Positions 19,225-27,466 of a stretch of 49,206 bases of DNA are shown piece by piece. The stretch is from Gemmatimonas sp. (lineage in GTDB: Bacteria > Krumholzibacteriota > Krumholzibacteriia > LZORAL124-64-63). Position 1 is the first letter of the stretch; the number at the start of each line of letters is the position of its first letter. The stretch lies in contig PNOJ01000008.1 in the NCBI GenBank assembly GCA_013824755.1, positions 1 through 49,206 of the forward strand, written 5' to 3'. Position numbers and translations under genes: made by a program. The notes beneath the pieces are model-generated. The model worked only from the letters and a program-made list of their open reading frames with translations, was not told the DNA's origin and searched no databases.

Positions 19225-21056
19225 TCCTGGCCCTGATCGCCTGCGTCGCCGTGGCGGTCTACGGCGTGGGCGTCCTGCGCCACGTCGGGCGCGAGGCCGA
19301 GCGCGGCGACCTGCGCGTGCTGGTGGGCTACAACCCCTCGCTCATGGACGAGAGCGGGGACGTCGTCGCGGCCTGGCGCAGCGTGCTGGAGGAGGAGGGC
19401 GTCGCGGCCCAGGCCCTCGACCTCTACACCCTGCTGGACCTCGACCCGGCGGCGACCGTGGCCGCCTGCCCCGCGCTGATCCTGCCCGACGGGGTCTGCC
19501 GCCGCCTGAACTCCTCGCTCGAACCCTGGCTGGACGCCTACCTGCGCGCCGGCGGCTCCCTGATGGTCGTCTACGACGCCGGCATCAAGAGCCTCAAGGG
19601 CGCCTACCTGCCGCGCAGCTACCTGTCGCGCTTCACCGGCGTCCAGCACGTGGACTACACCGACGGCGGCCAGGACAGCTACACCACCGGCGCGCTGCGC
19701 TTCGCCGACGCGGCCGCCGCCCGCACCTGCCAGATCCCGCCGGGCAAGCTGGCCCCCGACCTGACCGTCACCGGCTACAGCTACGGCCGCCTGCGCTACC
19801 CCGTCGCCCGCACGCGGCTCGAGGCCGACGACGCGCGCGTGCTGGCCTGGGCCGTCACCGACGACAACCGCGAGCACCCGGCGATCGTCGCCCGCGCCTA
19901 CGGGGCCGGCCGCTGCCTGCACGTGAACCTGCCGCTGGGACACCTCAAGTCGCACGCCGACGACCTGCCGCTGCGCGCGATCGCGCGCTGGTGGCTGCTG
20001 GACGAGGTGGGCCTGCCCTGCCTGATGAGCGCGCCGCGCGGCGTCGGCGGCCTGGTCCTGAACTGGCACGTCGACGGCAACGGCGACTGGCCCTACCTGG
20101 ACGACATGGTCGCCCGCGGCCTCTTCCGCCGCGACCTGCCCGCCTCGATCCACGTCTGCGCCGGCCCCGACCTGAACGCGCCGGGCGACGGCGACGGCTT
20201 CGACGCCTGCGGGAAGGGGCGCCGCCAGCTCGAGGCGCTGGCCGGCCTGGGCGAGATCGGCTCGCACGGCGGCTGGACCCACAACCTGTTCTCCGCCGAG
20301 GTGCTGGCCGGGCGCTGGGGTGCGACCGAGGCGGGCGACGCCGTGCGCCGCAACCGCGACTGCCTGCGCGAGGTCGTCGGCCGACCCGTCGCGGAATACT
20401 CCGCGCCCGACGGCGTGCACCCGCCGCACCTGATGACGCCGCTGCTCGAGGAGCTGGGCTTCACCTGCTACTACACCACCAGCGACATCGGCAGCGCGCC
20501 CAACCGCAGCTTCAGCGACGGGCGGCGCCTGTCGGACCTGCTGATCGCCTTCCCGGTCATGCCCCTGCGCGACGTGGCGAGCTTCGGGGAGATGGACACC
20601 AAGCACCGCCTGGACAGCGGCGAGGTGGCGGCCTGGCTGGACGGGATGCTGGACTACTGCGAACGCAACCGCGCGGTGCGCCTGATGTACTCGCACCCCT
20701 ACAACCTCTACCTGTACCACGGCGACCAGGACTACCTGCCCGCCTACGCCGCCTGGCTGGACGAGCTGGCGGCGCGCTGCCGCGACGGCCGGCTGCAGGT
20801 GCGCCCGATGCGCGAGTTCGCCGACTTCCAGCTGCGGATGCTGGCGACCGAGGCGACCTGGCGGGTCGCCGACGGGGAACTGCGGCTGCACCTGCGCAAC
20901 CCGCGCGGCCTGCGCGACCTGGCCTTCAGCGTGCCGGCCGGCCGCTGGCGGGCCCCGACGGCGCCCTACCTGCGCGCCACCACCGGCGACGGGCGCCACG
21001 TGGTGGTGATCGAGGATGACGCGCGCGAGATGGATGTGGTGCTGCATGCTCGCTAG
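19206..21056 (+). CDS. Signal-anchored polysaccharide deacetylase-like protein with N-terminal GATase-like region
   Basis: LILALIACVAVAVYGVGV anchor; NWHVDGNGDWPYLDDMVARGLF...IGSHGGWTHN...EYSAPDGVHPPHLMTPLLEELGFTCYYTTSD (CE4-like). Confidence 0.7.
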   Translation: MPRLGLILALIACVAVAVYGVGVLRHVGREAERGDLRVLVGYNPSLMDESGDVVAAWRSVLEEEGVAAQALDLYTLLDLDPAATVAACPALILPDGVCRRLNSSLEPWLDAYLRAGGSLMVVYDAGIKSLKGAYLPRSYLSRFTGVQHVDYTDGGQDSYTTGALRFADAAAARTCQIPPGKLAPDLTVTGYSYGRLRYPVARTRLEADDARVLAWAVTDDNREHPAIVARAYGAGRCLHVNLPLGHLKSHADDLPLRAIARWWLLDEVGLPCLMSAPRGVGGLVLNWHVDGNGDWPYLDDMVARGLFRRDLPASIHVCAGPDLNAPGDGDGFDACGKGRRQLEALAGLGEIGSHGGWTHNLFSAEVLAGRWGATEAGDAVRRNRDCLREVVGRPVAEYSAPDGVHPPHLMTPLLEELGFTCYYTTSDIGSAPNRSFSDGRRLSDLLIAFPVMPLRDVASFGEMDTKHRLDSGEVAAWLDGMLDYCERNRAVRLMYSHPYNLYLYHGDQDYLPAYAAWLDELAARCRDGRLQVRPMREFADFQLRMLATEATWRVADGELRLHLRNPRGLRDLAFSVPAGRWRAPTAPYLRATTGDGRHVVVIEDDAREMDVVLHAR

Positions 21057-21915
21057 CGCGGCGCTCCTGACGCTGTCGGGCGGCTGCGCCGGGCACCGCG
21101 ACCCGGCGCTGGCGGTCGTGAACTGGTTCGAGCCCCTCGACGGCGGGCGCGACCACGTGAGCCCGTACTTCACGAACCTCTACGCCCTGTCGCTGGTGCG
21201 CCACGGGCTCGGGGCGGGCGAGGTGCGAGGCTACGTGGCCTGGTACCTGGACCACCTGAACTACCCGGACCGCCACGGCCTGACCGGCACCATCGACGAC
21301 ATGGTCGTGCGGCCGGGCGGCCGCCTCGAGCGCACCGGCCGCTACGATTCGGTCGACGGCTACGCCGGCACCTTCCTGCTGCTGCTGGACGAGTGGGAGC
21401 AGGCCGGCGGCGACCGCGCGCTGCTGGAGGCGAACCGCTCGCGCATCCAGGACGTGGCCTGGCTGCTGCTGCGCCTGCAGGATCCCGACGGGCTGGTGCG
21501 CGCGCTGCCGGACGCGAACGCGCGCTACCTGATGGACAACTGCGAGGCCTACGCGGGGTTGCTGGCCTACGACGCCCTGAGCCGGCGCCTGGGCTGGGAC
21601 ACCGGGCCGCGCCACCGCATCGCGGCCGAGGACGTCCGCGAGGCCGTGCTGGGCCGCCTGTCCGACGGGCCGGGACGGCGCTTCCACTGGGCGGACGCCG
21701 GCGGCGTGCCGCACCGGTCCGATTGGGACGTGTTCTACCCGGATGCGCTGGCCCAGCTGTTCCCGATCCTGTACGGTGTGGTGGACGCCCGCTCGGATCT
21801 GGCGCAGCACCTGTGGCGGGAGTTCGCGCAGCGCCACGACCCGCGCGCGGGACAGCCGGTCTCGGCGGTCCAGCGCGCCATCATCGACCTGACCAGGGAG
21901 CGAGTGACGCCGTGA
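21016..21915 (+). CDS. Predicted lipoprotein with glycoside-hydrolase-like alpha/alpha-barrel sequence
   Basis: ASAALLTLSGGCAGHRD lipobox; aromatic-rich repeats (YVAWYLDHLNYPDRHGLTGTIDD...YDSVDGYAGTFLLLLDE). Overlaps the previous CDS by 41 bp; the true start could be internal. Confidence 0.6.
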   Translation: MTRARWMWCCMLASAALLTLSGGCAGHRDPALAVVNWFEPLDGGRDHVSPYFTNLYALSLVRHGLGAGEVRGYVAWYLDHLNYPDRHGLTGTIDDMVVRPGGRLERTGRYDSVDGYAGTFLLLLDEWEQAGGDRALLEANRSRIQDVAWLLLRLQDPDGLVRALPDANARYLMDNCEAYAGLLAYDALSRRLGWDTGPRHRIAAEDVREAVLGRLSDGPGRRFHWADAGGVPHRSDWDVFYPDALAQLFPILYGVVDARSDLAQHLWREFAQRHDPRAGQPVSAVQRAIIDLTRERVTP

Positions 21916-22748
21916 GCCACACGACACTGCGATCCGTCCTGCTCGCCGCCGGCCTCGCGGCGCTGTCGCTGACCGGGGCCGCGGGCGCGCACGCCGCCGG
22001 GGGCGCCGAGGAGTGGGCCCGCCTGCGCGGGGCTCCGGGCTACCGCCTGGACGTCGACCTGCTGCTGGACCGCCTCGACCCGCAGGACCTCTACGGGAAC
22101 TGGGCGACCGGCACGGCCACGCTCTACGTGAAGACACTGCCGCGCCTGACGCCGTTCGTGCAGGTGTCGTTGCTGGAGCGGGAGGACGTCGACGCGGGCT
22201 TCTCCGTCGGCACCTACGCCGACTGGACCAGCCGCCTGTACTCGTCCACCTCGTTCACCGCCGGCGGTCGTTCGCACTACCTGCAGAAGAACCGCTGGGA
22301 CCATTCCTTCTTCCTGAACACCGGCCCGGTCACCCTGGTCGCCGGCGCCGGCTGGCTGCAGGACCACGACGGGCACGAGGACTGGTCGCTCGCCTTCGGC
22401 CCGCGTCTGTGGCGGGGCCGCCTGATCCTCGAGTACCTCGCGACCCGCACCGCCAGCGATCCGGGCGACCACGTCGGCTGGAAGCACCGGGTGTCCGGCG
22501 GCTGGGGGGAGGAGGGCCGCAGTTGGCTCTTCCTGAACCTCACCGTCGGCCAGGAGCGCTACGCCGCCACCTGGGTGACGCCGGCCCAGGACGTCGACCA
22601 CGATTTCTACGAGGTCGCGGCGAGCCTGCAGCGTTGGGTGCGTCCGCGCCTGGGCTACAAGCTGCAGGCGGGCTGGCTGGACCTGGGCGAGGGGTTGGAC
22701 GGCTACGAGAAGCTCGGCGTCGGCGCTGGCGGTTTCCTCGAATTTTGA
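21912..22748 (+). CDS. YaiO-like outer-membrane beta-barrel protein
   Basis: Signal peptide, alternating amphipathic strands, C-terminal Phe (GGFLEF); GTGA overlap with previous gene. Confidence 0.7.
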   Translation: MSHTTLRSVLLAAGLAALSLTGAAGAHAAGGAEEWARLRGAPGYRLDVDLLLDRLDPQDLYGNWATGTATLYVKTLPRLTPFVQVSLLEREDVDAGFSVGTYADWTSRLYSSTSFTAGGRSHYLQKNRWDHSFFLNTGPVTLVAGAGWLQDHDGHEDWSLAFGPRLWRGRLILEYLATRTASDPGDHVGWKHRVSGGWGEEGRSWLFLNLTVGQERYAATWVTPAQDVDHDFYEVAASLQRWVRPRLGYKLQAGWLDLGEGLDGYEKLGVGAGGFLEF

Positions 22749-22875
22749 TGAACACCCATCGCGTCAGGGGTGTCCGTAGGGCTCCGTAGCCAGGATGGCG
22801 AAGGAGCCTGAAGGCCAAGCGTTCCGGGCACACGAGGTGCCCGGAACGCGTCCCCTGTCACGATGGGTTTTCATC
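22747..22875 (-). repeat. Structured palindromic element, copy A
   Basis: Reverse strand: GATGAAAACCCATCGTGACAGGGGACGCGTTCCGGGCACCTCGTGTGCCCGGAACGC...CTCCTTCGCCATCCTGGCTACGGAG...CCCCTGACGCGATGGGTGTTCATC; homologous to copy B at 36508-36641. Confidence 0.85.
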
Positions 22876-23806
22876 TAGCAGGGCGCAGGTGGTTGTCGAC
22901 GTAATAATGGAGCAGGATGCGGGCGAAGGCGTGCTCGTCGGCGGGGACGAGGGGGCCGATGTCGTGCAGCCAGCCGTCGGCGCAGGCGGTGGAGGACGAG
23001 TCGGCCGCGGCGCGGTCGAGGAGGTTGCCGAAGGCGGCGCGGTAGCGCGCGAAGTCCTCGCGGGTCATGACCGGACCGTGGCCCGGGACCAGGCGCGAGA
23101 AGTCGACCTCGTCCAGGCGGTCCAGGGCGGACCGCCAGCGGCTGGTGCAGGCCGTGTCCGGCAGCGGGACGGGCAGGGTCACCAGGTCGCCCGCGATCAG
23201 CACCCGCGTGGCGGGATCGAAGAGCCAGACGTCGCCGGCGGTGACGGCCCGCGTTTCCAGACCCAGCACGAGCTCGCGCCCGGCGATCGTGCGCGCGCCC
23301 GGAGCGGCCACGATCTCGTCGGGCGCCAGGGCTTCGCCCTGGTCCAGGATGGCCAGTTCGGCGCGCATGGTCGCCGCGCTGCTCGTGTCGAGACCCGCCT
23401 GCGCGAGCGCGCCTTCCAGGTGGGCGCGGTAGTCCGCCAGGAAGCCCGTCATCGCTCCGGCGAGGGCGTCGCTGGACCAGACGCGGACGCCGGGGTGGGC
23501 GCGGCGCACGCGCGGGTTTCCGCCCAGGTGGTCGAGGTGCCAGTGGGTGTTCACGATCACGGCGACGGGCCGCCGCGCGCGGGATGCGAAGTCGAGGATG
23601 GCCTGCGCGTGAGCGGGATGCCGTCCGGTGTCCACCACGATCAGCCCGTCGGGCGCCTCGATGATCACCGTGTTGCCGTCGGGCTGGCTGCCCCGGACGA
23701 AGCGGCCCGGCAACAGATGGATCCCGTCGGCGACCAGCTCGGCCCGGCAGGGCGTCGTGACGGCGCACATCGCCAGCAGCACGAGGGTCATCTGTCGCAG
23801 CGTCAT
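22871..23806 (-). CDS. Secreted MBL-fold metallo-hydrolase
   Basis: Signal MTLVLLAMCAVTTPCRA; NTHWHLDHLGGNP (HxHxDH); VLIAGDLV; VPGHGPVM. Confidence 0.88.
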   Translation of the reverse strand: MTLRQMTLVLLAMCAVTTPCRAELVADGIHLLPGRFVRGSQPDGNTVIIEAPDGLIVVDTGRHPAHAQAILDFASRARRPVAVIVNTHWHLDHLGGNPRVRRAHPGVRVWSSDALAGAMTGFLADYRAHLEGALAQAGLDTSSAATMRAELAILDQGEALAPDEIVAAPGARTIAGRELVLGLETRAVTAGDVWLFDPATRVLIAGDLVTLPVPLPDTACTSRWRSALDRLDEVDFSRLVPGHGPVMTREDFARYRAAFGNLLDRAAADSSSTACADGWLHDIGPLVPADEHAFARILLHYYVDNHLRPAR

Positions 23807-24016
23807 GGTGGCGTCTCCTTGCGGGAACGGGTGCCGATCGGGATCCGACGCAGGTCCTCGTGAAATGTTCCATCCGCAAACCTGTAATCATATCAATCAG
23901 TTAATACCATACAATTTTGATATACAATCAGGGTCCCATCGCGTATGCTCACGAGGCATCAGCGGACGTGGTGGCGCTGCCCCGCCACCCCCGACACCAT
24001 CGCGAGGGAGATCCCC

Positions 24017-24604
24017 ATGCGTCGTTGCCTATTGGCTTGCCTGGTGGTCGTGGCGGCGGTCGCCGGCGCCGCGCCCGGCCGGGCCCAGATCGTGAACGGT
24101 TCCTTCGAGCCCGCCAGCCCGTTCGGGAGCTGGACCACCCTGCCCGGCGGCTCGACCGCGATCCCCGGCTGGACGACCATCGCCTCGGGCGTCGAGTGGT
24201 TCACCGGCTACGCCCTCGACGGGCTCTACTGCATCGACCTGGCCAACTACACCTCGTCCGACGGCGGCATCGAGCAGACGTTCCCCACCACGCCCGGCGA
24301 GGTCTACATCATCGAGTTCTTCCTCGGGACCCACCAGACGTCCGGCCGCGACGGCACGGCGGAGATCGTGGTCAGCGCCGACGGTGCGAGCCAGACCTTC
24401 ACGGCCGTGAACCACGCGGCGGCGATCGCGTGGGAGAGCGAGGCGTTCACGTTCACGGCCGACGACGCGAGCGCCACGCTGCGGTTCCGCTGCCTGCAGA
24501 ACGCCTACCTGCATTTCGCCTACCTGGATCGCGTGGGGGCGACGGCGTTGAGCACGCCGGCGGAGTCGCGATCCTGGAGCGGGGTCAAGACGCTCTATCG
24601 CTGA
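24017..24604 (+). CDS. Secreted DUF642-like protein with C-terminal SWSGVKTLYR tag
   Basis: Signal MRRCLLACLVVVAAVAGAAPGRAQ; IVNGSFEPAS...IPGWTTIASGVEWF...SDGGIEQTFPTTPGEVYIIEFFLG; ends VKTLYR-stop. Confidence 0.8.
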   Translation: MRRCLLACLVVVAAVAGAAPGRAQIVNGSFEPASPFGSWTTLPGGSTAIPGWTTIASGVEWFTGYALDGLYCIDLANYTSSDGGIEQTFPTTPGEVYIIEFFLGTHQTSGRDGTAEIVVSADGASQTFTAVNHAAAIAWESEAFTFTADDASATLRFRCLQNAYLHFAYLDRVGATALSTPAESRSWSGVKTLYR

Positions 24605-24624
24605 CCCGCGGCATTCCCGGATCC

Positions 24625-24660
24625 CGGGGCCAGTCAGCCGAGGCTGGCCGGCCCCGTTTT
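24625..24660 (+). terminator. Intrinsic terminator of the DUF642-like gene
   Basis: CGGGGCCagTCAGCC-ga-GGCTGGccGGCCCCG followed by TTTT. Confidence 0.8.
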
Positions 24661-24911
24661 CATGTGACGGCCCTCCGCTTCCCGGTTCGCCGCCAGTCGT
24701 GCCCGCACACTGGTTCCACCGACGGCCCGGAGACGGATCCGAATGCTTGCGGTGGGGACCGATAAAGGCGTAAATCGTCGCTGGGTCCTACCAGCCTGAG
24801 AATCCGCTTGACCGATTCGCAGGGGATGGGGTACTTTGTTCGGACTGCGTACAAAGATCGGTTGACCGCAGCCGCCCTCCTCCAATCGGGAGAGATCTTC
24901 GAGATGATGAC

Positions 24912-26399
24912 ATGAGCGCCGCCACCCACAGCCGTACCGCGCCCGAGGATCGGATCAAGTTCTCCCACAAGCTGGCCTACGGCGCCGGCGCCTTCGTGAA
25001 CAACCTCCTGTCGGCGGCCATCGGCGGCATGATGATCATCCTGAACCTCGGGTTGCACATGGACCCGCGGATGGTCGGCTGGGTCAGCGCGCTGCCGCGC
25101 CTGGTCGACACGATCATCGATCCGATCATGGGCTACGTCTCGGACAACACGCGCTCGCGCTGGGGCCGACGCCGTCCTTTCATCTTCGTCGGCGCGATCC
25201 TGACGGCCGTGGTCTTCGCGCTGTTGTGGCAGCTGCCGCGCGGCGCCAGTCAGAACTTCTACTTCGTGTGGTTCCTGGTCGGGTCGGTCCTCTTCTACAT
25301 CTGCTACACGATCTTCGTCGCGCCGTGGGTCGCGCTGGGCTACGAGCTGACCCCCGACTACAACGAGCGCACGCGCCTGATGGGCACCCAGAACTTCATC
25401 GGGCAGTTCGCCTACGTGGTCTCGCCGTGGTTCCTGTGGATCATGAACGGCGGCAGATTCGGCGACCAGATCGCCGGCGCGGGCTGGCTGGCCATCGCGG
25501 TGGCGCTATGCACGGTGGCGTTGGGCGTGCTGCCGGCCGTCTTCCTGCGCGAGCGCATGGCCTCGCTGGCGACGACCGCGATCGCCGCGCACAAGGCCGA
25601 GGCCGCCGTGCGCACCGGCAACCCGATCGTGCGCAACGTCAGCGAGTTCTTGCGCGGCTTCGCCTCGACGATGTCCACGATCCCGTTCCTGAAGCTGTGC
25701 CTGGCCACGTTCCTGGTCTTCAACGGCTTCATCCTGATCTCGGCGTTTTCCAGCTACGTGATCATCTACTACGTGTCGGGTGGCGACCAGGTCCTGGGCG
25801 CGAAGTGGGTGGGCCTGTCCGGCACGGTGGGCGCTGTCGGCAGTTTCGGCGCGGTGGCCCTGGTGACCGTCCTGGCTACCCGCATCGGCAAGCGCCGCGC
25901 CTTCATGATCTCGACGGCCGTCTCGATGGTCGGGTACGCGCTCAAGTGGGTCTGCTTCAACCCGGCACACCCCTGGATGGTGCTGTTGCCGGCCCCGCTG
26001 CTCGCCTTCGGACTGGGCGGCCTGTTCACGCTGATGCCGTCGATGATCGCCGACGTCGTCGACGCCGACGAACTGAAGACCTACCAGCGGCGCGAGGGCA
26101 TGTTCAGCTCCGTCTTCTGGTTCACCGTGAAGCTGGGCCTGACCGCCGCTCTGGCCGGCGGCGGCTACCTGCTCAGCGCCACGGGGTTCGATGTGGCGCG
26201 GGGCGGCGCGCAGGGTCACCAGACCATCGTCCTGCTGCGCTTCTTCGACGCGGGCATCCCCGTCGTGACATCGGCGATCGCCATCTGGGCCGTGGCGACC
26301 TACCCCATCACGGAAGCCAGGGCCCTGTCCGTCCGCCAGGAACTCGAAAGCCGCCGCGGGCGGCCGGGGGCCGCCGCCCCCGCGGCCGGGGACTCGTGA
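24912..26399 (+). CDS. MFS/GPH-family sugar:cation symporter
   Basis: KLAYGAGAFVNNLLSAAIGGMM...RLVDTIIDPIMGYVSDNTRSRWGRRRPFIFVGA. Confidence 0.88.
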   Translation: MSAATHSRTAPEDRIKFSHKLAYGAGAFVNNLLSAAIGGMMIILNLGLHMDPRMVGWVSALPRLVDTIIDPIMGYVSDNTRSRWGRRRPFIFVGAILTAVVFALLWQLPRGASQNFYFVWFLVGSVLFYICYTIFVAPWVALGYELTPDYNERTRLMGTQNFIGQFAYVVSPWFLWIMNGGRFGDQIAGAGWLAIAVALCTVALGVLPAVFLRERMASLATTAIAAHKAEAAVRTGNPIVRNVSEFLRGFASTMSTIPFLKLCLATFLVFNGFILISAFSSYVIIYYVSGGDQVLGAKWVGLSGTVGAVGSFGAVALVTVLATRIGKRRAFMISTAVSMVGYALKWVCFNPAHPWMVLLPAPLLAFGLGGLFTLMPSMIADVVDADELKTYQRREGMFSSVFWFTVKLGLTAALAGGGYLLSATGFDVARGGAQGHQTIVLLRFFDAGIPVVTSAIAIWAVATYPITEARALSVRQELESRRGRPGAAAPAAGDS

Positions 26400-27466
26400 G
26401 CCCCCCGGCGCCGACACCGCGCCGGCGGGTCACGGCGAGGGCGGCCGCGCGGCCGGGCCGCCGCACGTCGGTCCTGTGCGCAGCCCTGCTGGCCGCGATG
26501 CTGGTCGGAACCGCCGAAAGGAGCCGTGCCGTGCCGACTACCGATCGTTTCCCCCGCGAGGATCCCTTCCGGCCGCGCCCGTTCCCGTCGCCGGCGGAGA
26601 GTCGCTGGACCGGCGACGCCATCTGCTACGGCCCTCACCGCGACGGGCAGTCACCCGGGGGGGACGGCCCTTCCCCCGCGGAGATCGGCGAGGACCTCCG
26701 GTTGATGGGTCCCCGCTGGCGCCTGCTGCGGACCTACGGGGCGTCCGGGTTCGCCGAGACGCTCCTGGCCCTGATCCGCGAGCGGGGACTGGACATGCGG
26801 GTGATGCTGGGCGTGTGGATCGCGCCGGACGACACGTCGGCGAACCGGCACGAGGTCGAGGCGGCCGTGCGCCTGGCGGCCGTCTACCCCGAGCTCGTGG
26901 TCGCCGTCTGTGTCGGCAACGAGACCCAGGTTTCCTGGTCCGGCTACCGCTGCGCGCCGGAGCTCCTCCTGGGCTACCTGCGCGAAGTGCGCTCCCGCGT
27001 CACCGTCCCGGTGACGACGGCCGACGACATCAAGTACTGGGTCGAACCCGAGAGCCGCGCGGTGGCGGACGAGATCGATTTCATCACCTTGCACGCGCAT
27101 CCCCTGTGGAACGGCAAGCAGCTGGCGGAGGCTGCGGCGTGGTTGCACGAGCGGACGGCGGCGGTCGCGGCGCTCCATCCGGATCGCTCCGTCGTGATCG
27201 GTGAAACGGGCTGGGCCACCGCGGTTCATGTCGAGGGGGAGCAGGCCCGGCTGATCAAAGGTCGGACCGGCGAAACGGAGCAGAAGCGGTTCTATGACGA
27301 AGTCCGGGCCTGGGCCGAGAGCGCGCGGCGGACCGTGTTCTTCTTCGAGGCCTTCGACGAGAACTGGAAGGGCGGGCCGCACCCGGACGAGGTCGAGAAG
27401 CACTGGGGGCTGTTCCGAGCCGACAGGTCGCCGAAGGCGGCGGTGGCTCCGGGCGCCGACCGCTAA
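26396..27466 (+). CDS. Secreted GH17-like (beta-1,3-glucanase-type) glycoside hydrolase
   Basis: GTGA overlap with MFS gene; signal sequence; RLLRTYGASGFAETLL; VAVCVGNETQVSW; VVIGETGWAT; FFFEAFDENWK. Confidence 0.75.
   Translation: MSPPAPTPRRRVTARAAARPGRRTSVLCAALLAAMLVGTAERSRAVPTTDRFPREDPFRPRPFPSPAESRWTGDAICYGPHRDGQSPGGDGPSPAEIGEDLRLMGPRWRLLRTYGASGFAETLLALIRERGLDMRVMLGVWIAPDDTSANRHEVEAAVRLAAVYPELVVAVCVGNETQVSWSGYRCAPELLLGYLREVRSRVTVPVTTADDIKYWVEPESRAVADEIDFITLHAHPLWNGKQLAEAAAWLHERTAAVAALHPDRSVVIGETGWATAVHVEGEQARLIKGRTGETEQKRFYDEVRAWAESARRTVFFFEAFDENWKGGPHPDEVEKHWGLFRADRSPKAAVAPGADR

Noticed and set aside
7152-24604. Treating the VKxLYR proteins as PEP-CTERM or T9SS substrates
   Set aside because: No C-terminal TM plus Arg cluster and no Pro-Glu-Pro, and no ~80-aa Ig-like tail; the conserved part is only about 10 residues.
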